A program made the translations under genes and the position numbers. Positions 17,004 through 25,597 of a DNA stretch of 64,000 bases are shown here, piece after piece (positions within the stretch are counted from its first letter, which is position 1; each line of letters opens with the position of its first letter). Below the pieces are notes generated by a model. That model made no database searches. It was not told the DNA's origin and worked only from the letters and a program-made list of their open reading frames with translations. Origin of the DNA: Filimonas effusa (GTDB taxonomy: Bacteria; Bacteroidota; Bacteroidia; Chitinophagales; Chitinophagaceae). Location of the stretch: the NCBI RefSeq assembly GCF_004118675.1, contig NZ_SDHZ01000001.1, positions 2,294,001 through 2,358,000 of the forward strand, given 5' to 3'.

Positions 17004-17083
17004 CCTGTATGCCTGGGATGCAGTGCTGTGGATACACTATTTTATTTGCCGCATTACTGTTGACAGAACAGCGGGCATACAGG
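17004..17083. promoter_or_regulatory. Inverted repeat in the leader between the small protein gene and the RND gene
   Basis: CCTGTATGCC (17004-17013) and GGCATACAGG (17074-17083) are perfect 10-bp arms 60 bases apart; inside them GCTGT (17023-17027) and ACAGC (17068-17072) extend the pairing. It lies in the 162-base gap upstream of the RND start. A folded leader or processing site is possible; there is no T run, so it is not a standard terminator. Confidence 0.35.
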
Positions 17084-17135
17084 AATAACAGGGCATACCA
17101 TACCTCGGGGCAGGTTGCCTTTATAACACGGTGTA

Positions 17136-17516
17136 TTAAGCCTTGGGCGGGCGGAACAATGTTTCGAGTGTGGGATTATAGTACAACTGCGGTTTCTCGG
17201 GACCGTAGCCGAGTTTTACATGCCATTCGTGAGCGACGGCGACAAATACCTTATTAAAAGGTACGTAGAGGAAGTATGGGGGCTGAACTTCCGTTCTTTT
17301 GAAGGGCAGCTGCATATCGTGTTCATCATCGTTATCGTCGAGATCCTCGCCCCAATAATGCATAGAGAGGAAAGCTACAAAAGAAACCTGCGGGTCTCTT
17401 TGCTTATGGTCGACGTAGTGACTGAACAGGAAAGGGCTTTTCAACAACACCTGGTACATGGAGGTGGAGTCGAGCATTAAGAAAAACAATACTATGTGAA
17501 GAATAGCCCTTTTCAC
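17136..17516 (-). CDS. Small conserved protein at the head of the metal-efflux operon
   Basis: A 126-aa protein of unknown function. It begins at GTG (17516) with a hydrophobic N-terminus (residues 4-14), followed by LLKSPFLFSHYVDHK and a strikingly acidic/His segment HYWGEDLDDNDDEHDMQLPFK (about residues 53-73). The second half is aromatic-rich (PPYFLYVPFNK). Small proteins with this His/Asp-rich block and a DMQLPFK-like end recur upstream of RND metal pumps in Bacteroidota in my recollection; none has a known activity. Metal sensing or binding in the periplasm is a reasonable guess. The promoter at 17521-17552 ends only four bases before the GTG, so the mRNA would be nearly leaderless or the start lies further in. 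Confidence 0.65.
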   Translation of the reverse strand: MKRAILHIVLFFLMLDSTSMYQVLLKSPFLFSHYVDHKQRDPQVSFVAFLSMHYWGEDLDDNDDEHDMQLPFKRTEVQPPYFLYVPFNKVFVAVAHEWHVKLGYGPEKPQLYYNPTLETLFRPPKA

Positions 17517-17520
17517 GGGG

Positions 17521-17552
17521 CAAAACTATAAAAAACCATTTTCACCAGCAAA
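17521..17552 (-). promoter_or_regulatory. Bacteroidota-type promoter of the metal-efflux operon
   Basis: On the minus strand: TTTG (17552-17549), 20 bases, TAGTTTTG (17528-17521). Both boxes match the -33 TTTG / -7 TAnnTTTG consensus exactly with normal spacing. The predicted transcript start falls at about 17514-17517, on the GTG start of the first gene. Confidence 0.6.
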
Positions 17553-17591
17553 CCTGTTGATCATTTCACAATATAACCCTGGCTGGCGGTG

Positions 17592-19226
17592 TTATTTTTC
17601 TATCCTAAACCAATCGATATCGGCGTACCCTCCTATACGGACGGAGGGATCTGCGGTGCAGAACAGGCCTAGTTTTGCGCCGATCCATTTATCGGGTTGG
17701 GCTTTACAGGGAATGCCTATGGGCTGAAAGTGCTGTCCGTCTTCGCTGAAAGAAAACGAATATGCTGCATCGGGGGCGGTCATGGTTACGCGCAGGCAGA
17801 GTTCAGGATTGTCAATGAGTTTCTCTGCCACGATGGTTTCGGATGTGCCTTCACCTGCGTTTTTACAAAGCACCTGGCTGAGTTTATATCCTTTTTCATC
17901 TTTAGAGATAGACAGATAAGCGTAGTCGTTACCCATGACCAGCAGGCCTGCTTTTTTTGTTTGCCAGACCTCCCATTCGACTGTGAATTTCATTTTTACA
18001 GTAGCAGTGAAGGCGGGTGCGGGGAGTTTTTGCAGGAGCAGGTTGGGAACCGGCCAGAGGTTTTTAGCTGCTGCGGGTGCAGGAAATGCAAACAGGCGCA
18101 GGAAGCCGGTATTAAGCAGCATGGCGCTCCAGCGGATCTGCGGGTTGGCATGCCACTGCCATTGCAGTCCCGGGCGAGTATCGTTGAATTCATCGGATTC
18201 GGCGGGTGTTTGGATGGCAGCAGTTTTAGCGGCAGCGGGCTTTTTATGCAATAGTACAGGTTCGCCTTTTCCATCGCCATCGGGATCGTTGCCTATAACG
18301 GGCCAGTTGTCTTTCCAGGTTACGGGCTGGAGATGTACTACACGTCCGTATGCGGCTTTGTCCTGGAAGTGGATAAACCATGATTCACCGGCGGGTGTTT
18401 GTATCATAGCACCCTGATGCGGTCCGTTTATGGCAGTGCTACCCTGATCCATTACCACCTTTCTTTCATAGGGGCCATAGATATCCCGGCTCCGCAATGC
18501 CAGCTGCCAGCCGGCGGTAACGCCTCCAGCTGGAGGGAGCAGGTAATAATAACCGTTCCTTTTGAAGAATTTAGGCCCTTCTACGGTGTGATCGAGGTTG
18601 TGGCCATCGTAGACATGCCGTCCTTCATCGATGACCTTATTGCCTTCGGGGTTTAGCCGGTAAACGGTGAGCAGGCTGTTCACTCCTGCCCTGCTGCCGG
18701 CCCAGGCCACGGCGAGATAGGCTTTACCATCGTCGTCCCAGAAAGCGCTGGGGTCGATGATGCCTTTCCCGGGTAAGACCAGTTCCGGTTCAGACCATTT
18801 GCCGGCAGGGTCTTTAGCAGTGATGCGATAGATGCCGTAATCGGGATCGGGGTAGTAGATGTAAAACTCGTTGTTATGATACTGGAAAGCGGGCGCCCAT
18901 ACGCCGTTACCATGCTGCGGCTGATCGTAGATCGCTACGGGCAATTGCCTGGTGAGCGCATGGTTGATGAGCTTCCAGTTCACGAGGTCTTTTGAATGGA
19001 GAATGGGAAGACCGGGCATACAGTTGAAGCTGGAGGCGGTCATGTAATAGTCGTCTCCTACTCTTATTACATCGGGATCGGAATAATCGGCGTGCAGGAT
19101 GGGGTTCTTATAATAGCCATTGCCCTGATCGGCTACCCAGACTTTGGAGACATACTCCTGCGCATGGGTTGCAGCAGCAGACAGGATGCATAATATTGAA
19201 AGTATGGTGATCGTTACCTTATTCAT
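17592..19226 (-). CDS. GH43 family glycosidase (subfamily 12-like) with C-terminal beta-sandwich
   Basis: Secreted inverting glycosidase, most likely alpha-L-arabinofuranosidase or beta-xylosidase. I start at 19226, giving a signal peptide MNKVTITIL...THAQ; an upstream ATG at 19274 would add 16 residues before it. The five-bladed propeller shows the GH43 triad: Asp50 (YSDPDVIRVG), Asp158 (GIIDPSAFW) and Glu216 (HTVEGPKFF). A long C-terminal domain (about residues 335-544) with WEVWQTKKAGLLV and a final YADIDWFRIEK fits the concanavalin-like module often attached to GH43_12. It is the last gene of the PUL transcript, 94 bases after GH127; that gap is the largest of the PUL's internal gaps. Confidence 0.92.
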   Translation of the reverse strand: MNKVTITILSILCILSAAATHAQEYVSKVWVADQGNGYYKNPILHADYSDPDVIRVGDDYYMTASSFNCMPGLPILHSKDLVNWKLINHALTRQLPVAIYDQPQHGNGVWAPAFQYHNNEFYIYYPDPDYGIYRITAKDPAGKWSEPELVLPGKGIIDPSAFWDDDGKAYLAVAWAGSRAGVNSLLTVYRLNPEGNKVIDEGRHVYDGHNLDHTVEGPKFFKRNGYYYLLPPAGGVTAGWQLALRSRDIYGPYERKVVMDQGSTAINGPHQGAMIQTPAGESWFIHFQDKAAYGRVVHLQPVTWKDNWPVIGNDPDGDGKGEPVLLHKKPAAAKTAAIQTPAESDEFNDTRPGLQWQWHANPQIRWSAMLLNTGFLRLFAFPAPAAAKNLWPVPNLLLQKLPAPAFTATVKMKFTVEWEVWQTKKAGLLVMGNDYAYLSISKDEKGYKLSQVLCKNAGEGTSETIVAEKLIDNPELCLRVTMTAPDAAYSFSFSEDGQHFQPIGIPCKAQPDKWIGAKLGLFCTADPSVRIGGYADIDWFRIEK

Positions 19227-19320
19227 ATTGTAAAACATCTTTAGTATTATCAGCCTTTTGTGCGATAACGTCACTATTGCGACTGGTCCCGGAATTAGTA
19301 TCGTTGTGCATTAAAAAGGA

Positions 19321-21252
19321 TCATTGTAAGTTCCAATACACGATATATCGTTCGCGGTGGATATCATATAAAGGACTTAGTATAACGCCTTCCTTCACTG
19401 TTTTAAATGCCAGGGGCTTACCGTGTATAGGCACAACCTGGCTATCGAGTTGTTGTTTGCTGAGTTGCAACGTGGTGGTTAAACCTGCTGGTACGTGGTA
19501 GTTATACGTGTAATAATCATTGTATAAGCCGGGGTCAGAAAAAGTACCGCGTGCGGGTAAACTATCTGTGCCCATTCTTCCTGCCAATACAATCGGTCCG
19601 TAAGCTATTGCGGCCAGGGATGTATTGTCATTTGCGGGGATGAGCTGCAATGACATGGGGAAACAGGCTTCGATACGATCGCCAGCTTTCCATTTCCTGC
19701 GCAAAGAGATATAGGTTCCTTTATCCTGTTTCAATTTTATGGGAGTGCCATTCAATTTAATCCAGGCGCCGTTTGCGGACCATTCGGGATATCTTATTCT
19801 GACAGAGAGCTCTTCTGCAGCAGCTTCAGTGATTGTAAATAAAGTGCGGCCATTTTCGGGGAAAGCGGTTTGTTGCTGGAGTTTCAGGCCTTTTTCCTTC
19901 CAGTTCAGTTCTGAAGAGATGAAGAGGTTTATGAGCACTGCATCGTTGGTATGGTAATAAATGGCTTCGTTGTATTTCACCTGGTTTTCGAAACCACTGC
20001 CTACACAGCACCAGAAGGAGCTATCGGGTGTGCTGTAGACCTTATAAGCACCGGGGAGCATAGGCAGGAAATAGGCAACCATACCTGAAGCGGGGTCCTG
20101 TTGCCCGATGATATGATTAAACAATGCTTTCTCGTAATAGGCTGCATACCTGGGATCGGCGGTATGCGTGAAGAGCCTGTTGCTTAATTTGAGCATGTTG
20201 TAAACATTACAGCCTTCACCGGTGTAGCCGGAGAGGTGTGCTGAGATGTTACCTGGTTGAAAGAACTTTTCTTTATCGCTGTTACTGCCGGTGGCAAAGG
20301 AGTGGTGATCGATCACCGTTTGCCAGAAAAATGCGGCGATGCTATCGCCCTGGCCTTTCCCTTGTATTTCATAATCACGCGTTAAACCAAGCAGTTTGGG
20401 GATATAGGTATTGGCGTGTTTTTTATCGAGCACATCTTGCTTCTCTCTTAAAGGGTCGAGGGCTTCGTTATGATAGAAGAAAGCTGCGAGCCATTGGTGA
20501 TGCGGGTTAGCCGTGATGGCATAGAGGTGATAAAATGATTCGCTGATACCACCAAATTCGTTTCGTAACATCAATGTACGTTGCTCTGGTATTACGGGTT
20601 GCAGCTTATTGTAAGCCCATTGCGCCATTTTAGCAGCTATATCGAGCGCCTGTTTATTTCCCGTGTACAGGTACTGATCGATTAAGCCTGATAGCAGTTT
20701 GTGCAGCGTGTACCAGGGCGCCCAGACCTTTTTTCCCTGCAGGTTCCTGTTGATCAGTTCCTGTGGAAATGCGGAGAGGTAACCGTCCTGGTTCAATACG
20801 GACTGTACCTGTGCCAGGCCTGACACCAGGCTGTCGGCTTTCAAACGGAAGACATCATCGCCTGTGGCACCGTATGCCAATGCAAGTGCGGAGAGGATAT
20901 GACCGGTGGTATGGCCGCGCAGTTCGCAATCGAGCGACTCCCAGCCTGCCAGCTTTTTTGTTTCGAAATAACCGCCTTCGTTACCTGAATAGATACCGGC
21001 ATTGGTGCGGAAGCTATGGAGCAATCTTTTTGTATCGATCGACAAAAGCCAATTCACGGCGCGTTGCCTGTTTTGCAGGCAGCGGCCATCGAGCAGTTTT
21101 ACCTGGTTAAGATTGAAGCAGGATACAGCGGGCGATAGTTTATCGGCAACAGCCACTAAGCCCGCATGCTGACCAGCATAGTGAGACTGGGCGTTCAGGC
21201 AAAGCGGCGCCAGTAAAGCCAGTGTGAGCTTTATTTTATTCCAAAGAATCAT
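19321..21252 (-). CDS. GH127/GH146-type beta-L-arabinofuranosidase
   Basis: Secreted 643-aa hydrolase of the former DUF1680 group, which removes beta-L-arabinofuranose from plant glycans through a zinc-held cysteine nucleophile. Signal peptide residues 1-22 (...LNAQ). The (alpha/alpha)6 barrel begins with VKLLDGRCLQNRQRAVNWLL. The zinc/cysteine site is visible as Glu346-x-Cys348 (GEGCNVYNML) and Cys415-Cys416 (FWCCVGSGFEN), corresponding to Glu338, Cys340, Cys417 and Cys418 of HypBA1. C-terminal beta-domains follow (RIRYPEWS, YGPIVLAGR). Gaps to neighbours are 10 and 94 bases. GH127 and GH146 share these residues, so I do not choose between them. Confidence 0.93.
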   Translation of the reverse strand: MILWNKIKLTLALLAPLCLNAQSHYAGQHAGLVAVADKLSPAVSCFNLNQVKLLDGRCLQNRQRAVNWLLSIDTKRLLHSFRTNAGIYSGNEGGYFETKKLAGWESLDCELRGHTTGHILSALALAYGATGDDVFRLKADSLVSGLAQVQSVLNQDGYLSAFPQELINRNLQGKKVWAPWYTLHKLLSGLIDQYLYTGNKQALDIAAKMAQWAYNKLQPVIPEQRTLMLRNEFGGISESFYHLYAITANPHHQWLAAFFYHNEALDPLREKQDVLDKKHANTYIPKLLGLTRDYEIQGKGQGDSIAAFFWQTVIDHHSFATGSNSDKEKFFQPGNISAHLSGYTGEGCNVYNMLKLSNRLFTHTADPRYAAYYEKALFNHIIGQQDPASGMVAYFLPMLPGAYKVYSTPDSSFWCCVGSGFENQVKYNEAIYYHTNDAVLINLFISSELNWKEKGLKLQQQTAFPENGRTLFTITEAAAEELSVRIRYPEWSANGAWIKLNGTPIKLKQDKGTYISLRRKWKAGDRIEACFPMSLQLIPANDNTSLAAIAYGPIVLAGRMGTDSLPARGTFSDPGLYNDYYTYNYHVPAGLTTTLQLSKQQLDSQVVPIHGKPLAFKTVKEGVILSPLYDIHRERYIVYWNLQ

Positions 21253-21262
21253 GACAATATGT

Positions 21263-23557
21263 TTATGGTGCTATACGGATATTTAGTTCATTGCCTGAGA
21301 ATACCGGTTCCTGTTTTTTATGATTCAAATTAAACGTAACCGGTTTCTTGCCGAGATATAGAGATGCATTGATGAGTGGCTGTCCCTGCAGGATAAGATC
21401 CAGGTTATTTTGCTTTATTGAAGCGATCATAAACAGTTTGGACAATGTATTAAAAACTGTTCTGCCATTATTGCGCAGGAAGCTTCCGTATGCAACAAAG
21501 TAACCGGTGATATTACCCGGGGTTGGTTGTTTGATGCCTTCCGGATAAGTGATAGCGGAGAGATAGGCATCGGTTTCCCAGTTGTTAAAACTGTTGATGC
21601 TGTTGAGGTGCATGATGCGGCCATCGGCCAGCAGGTTGAGGTAAAGCTCTGTAACCATCCCGTTTTGTGTGATACGCAGGCCATTCATTGTTTCGCTGTG
21701 CAGTCTTTCGATCTGCGGCAGGTTGTTATCGTTCACCGAGTCTTTCAGGATGATGGCGGTAATGAATTTTGTTTGTTTTACCTCTTCGGGATATTCTACC
21801 TGATAGTGAATTTCCGTGGGGTTTTGCGGATCGCGGGCTTTTGGCGCCGTGATCTCTTTCAGTTTCATTTTTTCGGGGAAGTCGTGATCATAACCAGTTT
21901 GCACAAGCGTTTCCGGGAAAAGCGGCCGAACCAATATGGAAGCGTTGTTTTGAACGATGCTGATATCCCCTGCTATTTTTTTTGAGGTTCCACCGGGATG
22001 AAGCAGCCAGGAGAAGCTACTGGATTGAAGTGCTTTTACATCGTCGATGATAACGATGACCTTACCGATCCAGATGAAGTGGCGAAAGTTGCGGGTAAAG
22101 TAAGCGGCAGTAGGCCCTGTTGCGTTTGCCATCAGGTATTTGATATGCCCTCCATCCATGAGTTCCGTTAGTTCGCCACGAAGTGGTGATCCGTTGTACT
22201 GTTGTTCTTTGGGTTGTGCTTTACCATTTGCCAGCACTACGTTATGGGCTTCGCTCTGGAAAAAGTAAGCAGGATATTCCTTTGTATTGTAAGAGCTGTT
22301 GCCGGCATCTTTTATAAGCGCTTCGCCTTTGTGATAAAGAATATAAGAGTTGGCATCGGCATGGGAGTGATTCCAGGTGTAGCCGCTTTTAACAGCAAGC
22401 AGGGTTGCGTCTTTTTCCCAGGAGTTGCGCATCATAGCCCAATCCATATCGTGATAGAGGGCGCTGGTGGGCAGGGATGGCAGTGAGGGGGTGTTTACCA
22501 TTTCGGGTTCATAAACCAGGCCCAGGGGCATATTGGGGAATAATCCTTCGCGGTGCTGGTTGTTGTGTACCTGGCTTATATACCATAACATATTGGGGTT
22601 CCTGTAACCTAGCGCATAGAGTAGTTTTACCGGACGTTCGGCAGAAACGGTACGATGTGTATCGCCAAAATCGAGTGACCATATTTCGCCGTTACGCGGA
22701 TAGGAAGCATGCATAAACCAGTTGGCATAGTTTTCCAGCTCTTTGATGAGCGGTTGTGGTTTACCGGGCAGTGCATTGGTATATGCCAGTTTAAAAAAGA
22801 GGAATTCGGAGAAGCCGAACTGGGCATAGTTAAAGCTTTCGTACATACCGCCATCCCTGTCCATTGTTTTTGGTTTGAACTGCAGTTCATCGCCGTTAAA
22901 GCGATACCATTCTTCCATGGAGCGGGCAACCGTTGCGGCCCACTCTGCCGCCTGTTTTTCTTCGGTCATGATGGCGAGGGAGGCGATGCCTGCCATACCT
23001 ACGCAGGCACTCCACCAGTTATGTCCCATAGAGTTAAGGGTATGGATGCGTGTATCGGGCCAAACCCAATCGCCCAGTGCTGGTTTGATGCCCATACGCG
23101 TTAGTCCTTCTACGATCTTTTTCTTTTCATCGGCTGAAAGTCTGTCATAGATGGCATCGTAGCCTATGGCCACCGTCCAGCAGTTCTCCGCTGTTTTGAG
23201 ATCGGAGTTCCAGGCTGGCTGGCGGCGCATCATTTCTTCATTACTCCATGTTGACATGGAACATAACCTGAGCAATACCTCTTTGACCTTGGCGGCATAT
23301 TTTGTTTCGTGTGTGACCAGGTAAGCGAGCGAGAGGTAATCAATTTTTGCTCTGGCATCGCCTTTTACCAGAAGCTCATTGGCTTCACTGAGAATACTAT
23401 TCCAATTTGTTGCGATAAACGAATCGTTTTTTATGCGTTGCTGCAGCAGGCTCACCTTTTCTTTTGTGAAAAAGAGATAGGGATGCTGCTGCGCCTGCAA
23501 TTGGAGCATTGTTATTAAGGCGATCGTTACCAGGCCGTATTTCAGTGTATGTTTCAT
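21263..23557 (-). CDS. Heparinase II/III-like secreted polysaccharide lyase
   Basis: A 764-aa secreted protein (signal peptide to about residue 22, ...QLQAQ) with the two-part architecture of heparinase II/III-type lyases (PL12/15/17/21-like): an (alpha/alpha) toroid over about residues 25-370 with MGHNWWSACVGMAG and GGMYESFNYAQFG, then a beta-sandwich region containing WNHSHADANSYILYHKGEALI, the diagnostic block of the C-terminal domain. Family members cleave uronic-acid-containing glycans by beta-elimination using His/Tyr residues in the cleft. The natural substrate is not decided; the PUL context suggests an acidic plant or microbial glycan rather than heparin. The gene begins only 4 bases after the upstream stop, indicating tight co-transcription. 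Confidence 0.85.
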   Translation of the reverse strand: MKHTLKYGLVTIALITMLQLQAQQHPYLFFTKEKVSLLQQRIKNDSFIATNWNSILSEANELLVKGDARAKIDYLSLAYLVTHETKYAAKVKEVLLRLCSMSTWSNEEMMRRQPAWNSDLKTAENCWTVAIGYDAIYDRLSADEKKKIVEGLTRMGIKPALGDWVWPDTRIHTLNSMGHNWWSACVGMAGIASLAIMTEEKQAAEWAATVARSMEEWYRFNGDELQFKPKTMDRDGGMYESFNYAQFGFSEFLFFKLAYTNALPGKPQPLIKELENYANWFMHASYPRNGEIWSLDFGDTHRTVSAERPVKLLYALGYRNPNMLWYISQVHNNQHREGLFPNMPLGLVYEPEMVNTPSLPSLPTSALYHDMDWAMMRNSWEKDATLLAVKSGYTWNHSHADANSYILYHKGEALIKDAGNSSYNTKEYPAYFFQSEAHNVVLANGKAQPKEQQYNGSPLRGELTELMDGGHIKYLMANATGPTAAYFTRNFRHFIWIGKVIVIIDDVKALQSSSFSWLLHPGGTSKKIAGDISIVQNNASILVRPLFPETLVQTGYDHDFPEKMKLKEITAPKARDPQNPTEIHYQVEYPEEVKQTKFITAIILKDSVNDNNLPQIERLHSETMNGLRITQNGMVTELYLNLLADGRIMHLNSINSFNNWETDAYLSAITYPEGIKQPTPGNITGYFVAYGSFLRNNGRTVFNTLSKLFMIASIKQNNLDLILQGQPLINASLYLGKKPVTFNLNHKKQEPVFSGNELNIRIAP

Positions 23558-23561
23558 CGCA

Positions 23562-25517
23562 TCATTTTTTTATACCGGAAAGGAATTCGTTGAGCTTCGT
23601 GTTAAAGCCGGCGGCGTTTTCGAGGTTGCTGACGTGGCCGGAAGCGGGCACTACTCCGGAACGGGTTACTTTAATAAGCGTTTCTATTTTGCGGGGTTTT
23701 GCTTTGTTGTAATCATATTCACCTGTAAGCACCATTACGGGCACTGTTATTTTCAGTTGCTGTAATAACGGTATTACATCGTAGCCCAGCAGGTAGCGGG
23801 GTTCTATGTGTGTTGGCTGCCAGGCGTTCCATTTATAGATCATGTTCCAGACGGGTTTGCGAAGGACCGCAACGGGTGTGTCGTTATGGGTGGTAAGCCC
23901 GTTAAACCATTCTTTTTTATTCTGGAAAATACCTTTTTCCATGTAGGCATTGTTACGGGCATACTGTTCTTCGAGCTTTTCGGGAGACCAGGGAACAGAA
24001 GGCCCATCGTGGCTGTAGAGGTCGCCACTGGCCAGCGTTACAGACAACAGGCGATGCTGATAGAGGGCGAGGAAATCGGTAGCAATAAAACCGCCCATGG
24101 AGAGACCGACCAGGTGCGCCTTGGTGATATGCAGTGCATCCATTAAAGCGGCGAGATCATCGGCATGTCTGTTATCAGAGAATTCTATGGGCATGGAAGA
24201 TTTGCCATAGCCGCGTACATCGTATCGTATTACGCGGTATTTTTTTGCGAACTGATAGAACTGCGGCTCCCATTCATGGAGGTCAAATGAGTGGCCGTGC
24301 ACGAAGATGAGAGGTTGGCCTTTGCCGAGTTCTTCATAAAAGAGCCTGCCTTGTTTTACGGGGATGTAACCTCTTTTTACTTCGGGGTGCTGTGTTTCTG
24401 TTATTGCGTCGCGTACGAGCAGTGGCAGCACGGGGCTTGCGTAGAAGCTGTTGAAGCCATTACGCGGGTTGCTGATCCTTGCCAGGAAGAAGCCGTAGGT
24501 ATTGGTTTTTCTATCAATCCAGGGGTAGGCTCCTGCCCAGGAGGGGCTGCTTATAAGCAGCGCGTTACCTTTATCGCCGGTTTCTTCGCGCCAGAGGCCA
24601 AGTCCGTAGAGATCTTTCCGGTCTTCGGCTCTTGCGTTGGAGACAAATTCGCCGGGAGAAACAAGCGCATTACCTATGGCATCGGCTTCGAGTGTGGCCA
24701 CTGTTATTTCGGAGAGTATTCTTTTGCCCTGGAAGACGCCCTTGTTGCTGATGAGGCTGAGGAAGCGGGTATAATCGTCGAGCGTAGTTACGGCGCCGCC
24801 GCCGAGCATGGGGCTATGGCCGCCGTTGATAGTGTCGACGGGGGTAAAGCATGTTGCTTTCAGGCCGAGCGGGATGGCTATTTTTTCGCGGAAGATGGTT
24901 TCCCAGTCCTTACCTGTAGCCAGTTCGGCCATACGTCCTGCCACCTGCATGCTTAAGCCACCGTATTCGAATTTTGTTCCGGGGGTGGTATCGGCGGGTA
25001 AGGGAATGATATGTGATACCGATTCGGCGAGCGACTGGTAGTTGTCGACGTGTTTATCATTAGGCTGATAGGCGGGATAGCCGGCGGTATGGGAAAGCAA
25101 TTGCTTTAGGGTGGCGCTGCCTTTCACCTGATCGAAGCCGGGGATCCATTTGGATACCTTATCGTCCCAATTGAGGCGGCCTTCATCGACGAGGGTGGCT
25201 ATGGTTGCGGCTGCCAGCCATTTGCCTGCAGAAGCAATGTGAACGATAGTATTGGGGGTATAGGTTCCGAAGTAAGACTTATAAACAGGTTTGTTGTTGC
25301 GAACCACTACTATGGCTGCGCCGTTGTAGTAACCACTATCGACCCAACCGCGGATACGTTGCTCCAATACGGAGAAGTCGTATTTCCTGTTGTATTGCAA
25401 TGGAGCAGACAGTTGGGCTGCAGACTCGCTGCAGGCTGCAGACAGCAGCAGCGGGATGCAAGCGCTATGTATGCTGCGCTTAAACCAGTTCGATAAATTA
25501 TTTACTTTTTTCACCAT
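23562..25517 (-). CDS. Bimodular serine hydrolase: beta-lactamase-like domain fused to alpha/beta hydrolase
   Basis: A 651-aa exported protein (signal segment residues 10-30, with a possible lipobox SAAC) carrying two unrelated serine-hydrolase modules. Module 1 (about 45-375) is a class C beta-lactamase/esterase fold: Ser96-x-x-Lys99 (IASAGKWL), a Tyr in KFEYGGLSM, and a GGGAVTTLDD loop. Module 2 (about 385-650) is an alpha/beta hydrolase: oxyanion HGHSFD, nucleophile Ser473 in GLSMGG, acid in LTGEYD, and His in PASGHVSNLE. Both active sites look complete. In a PUL, acyl (acetyl, feruloyl or methyl) ester removal is the natural guess; the true substrates are unknown. It lies 4 bases upstream of the heparinase-like gene and 80 bases after the symporter. 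Confidence 0.88.
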   Translation of the reverse strand: MVKKVNNLSNWFKRSIHSACIPLLLSAACSESAAQLSAPLQYNRKYDFSVLEQRIRGWVDSGYYNGAAIVVVRNNKPVYKSYFGTYTPNTIVHIASAGKWLAAATIATLVDEGRLNWDDKVSKWIPGFDQVKGSATLKQLLSHTAGYPAYQPNDKHVDNYQSLAESVSHIIPLPADTTPGTKFEYGGLSMQVAGRMAELATGKDWETIFREKIAIPLGLKATCFTPVDTINGGHSPMLGGGAVTTLDDYTRFLSLISNKGVFQGKRILSEITVATLEADAIGNALVSPGEFVSNARAEDRKDLYGLGLWREETGDKGNALLISSPSWAGAYPWIDRKTNTYGFFLARISNPRNGFNSFYASPVLPLLVRDAITETQHPEVKRGYIPVKQGRLFYEELGKGQPLIFVHGHSFDLHEWEPQFYQFAKKYRVIRYDVRGYGKSSMPIEFSDNRHADDLAALMDALHITKAHLVGLSMGGFIATDFLALYQHRLLSVTLASGDLYSHDGPSVPWSPEKLEEQYARNNAYMEKGIFQNKKEWFNGLTTHNDTPVAVLRKPVWNMIYKWNAWQPTHIEPRYLLGYDVIPLLQQLKITVPVMVLTGEYDYNKAKPRKIETLIKVTRSGVVPASGHVSNLENAAGFNTKLNEFLSGIKK

Positions 25518-25538
25518 TGTTGTTTCAATTTCCAGTTG

Positions 25539-25588
25539 TTTAAAGTGTGTAGCGTGTACACTACTTTACAGATACGTTTGTGAACGTA
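25539..25588. promoter_or_regulatory. Two small hairpins in the gap between symporter and serine-hydrolase genes
   Basis: AAAGTGTGTA/TACACTACTTT (25539-25565, one bulge) and the perfect TACGTT-TGTG-AACGTA (25573-25588) lie within the 80-base gap. Neither has a T run on the minus strand. They could be mRNA-processing or protective structures within the long PUL transcript; evidence is structural only. Confidence 0.25.
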
Positions 25589-25597
25589 CAATACCTA

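Noticed and set aside
17591-17592. Counting the metal-efflux operon as part of the PUL transcript
   Set aside because: Same strand and only 75 bases apart, but a full-consensus promoter sits in the gap and the functions are unrelated; treated as a separate unit although no terminator was seen after GH43.
24291-24956. A 221-codon open frame antisense to the serine hydrolase fusion
   Set aside because: The minus-strand protein has two complete catalytic sets; the opposite frame has none and no promoter or start context.
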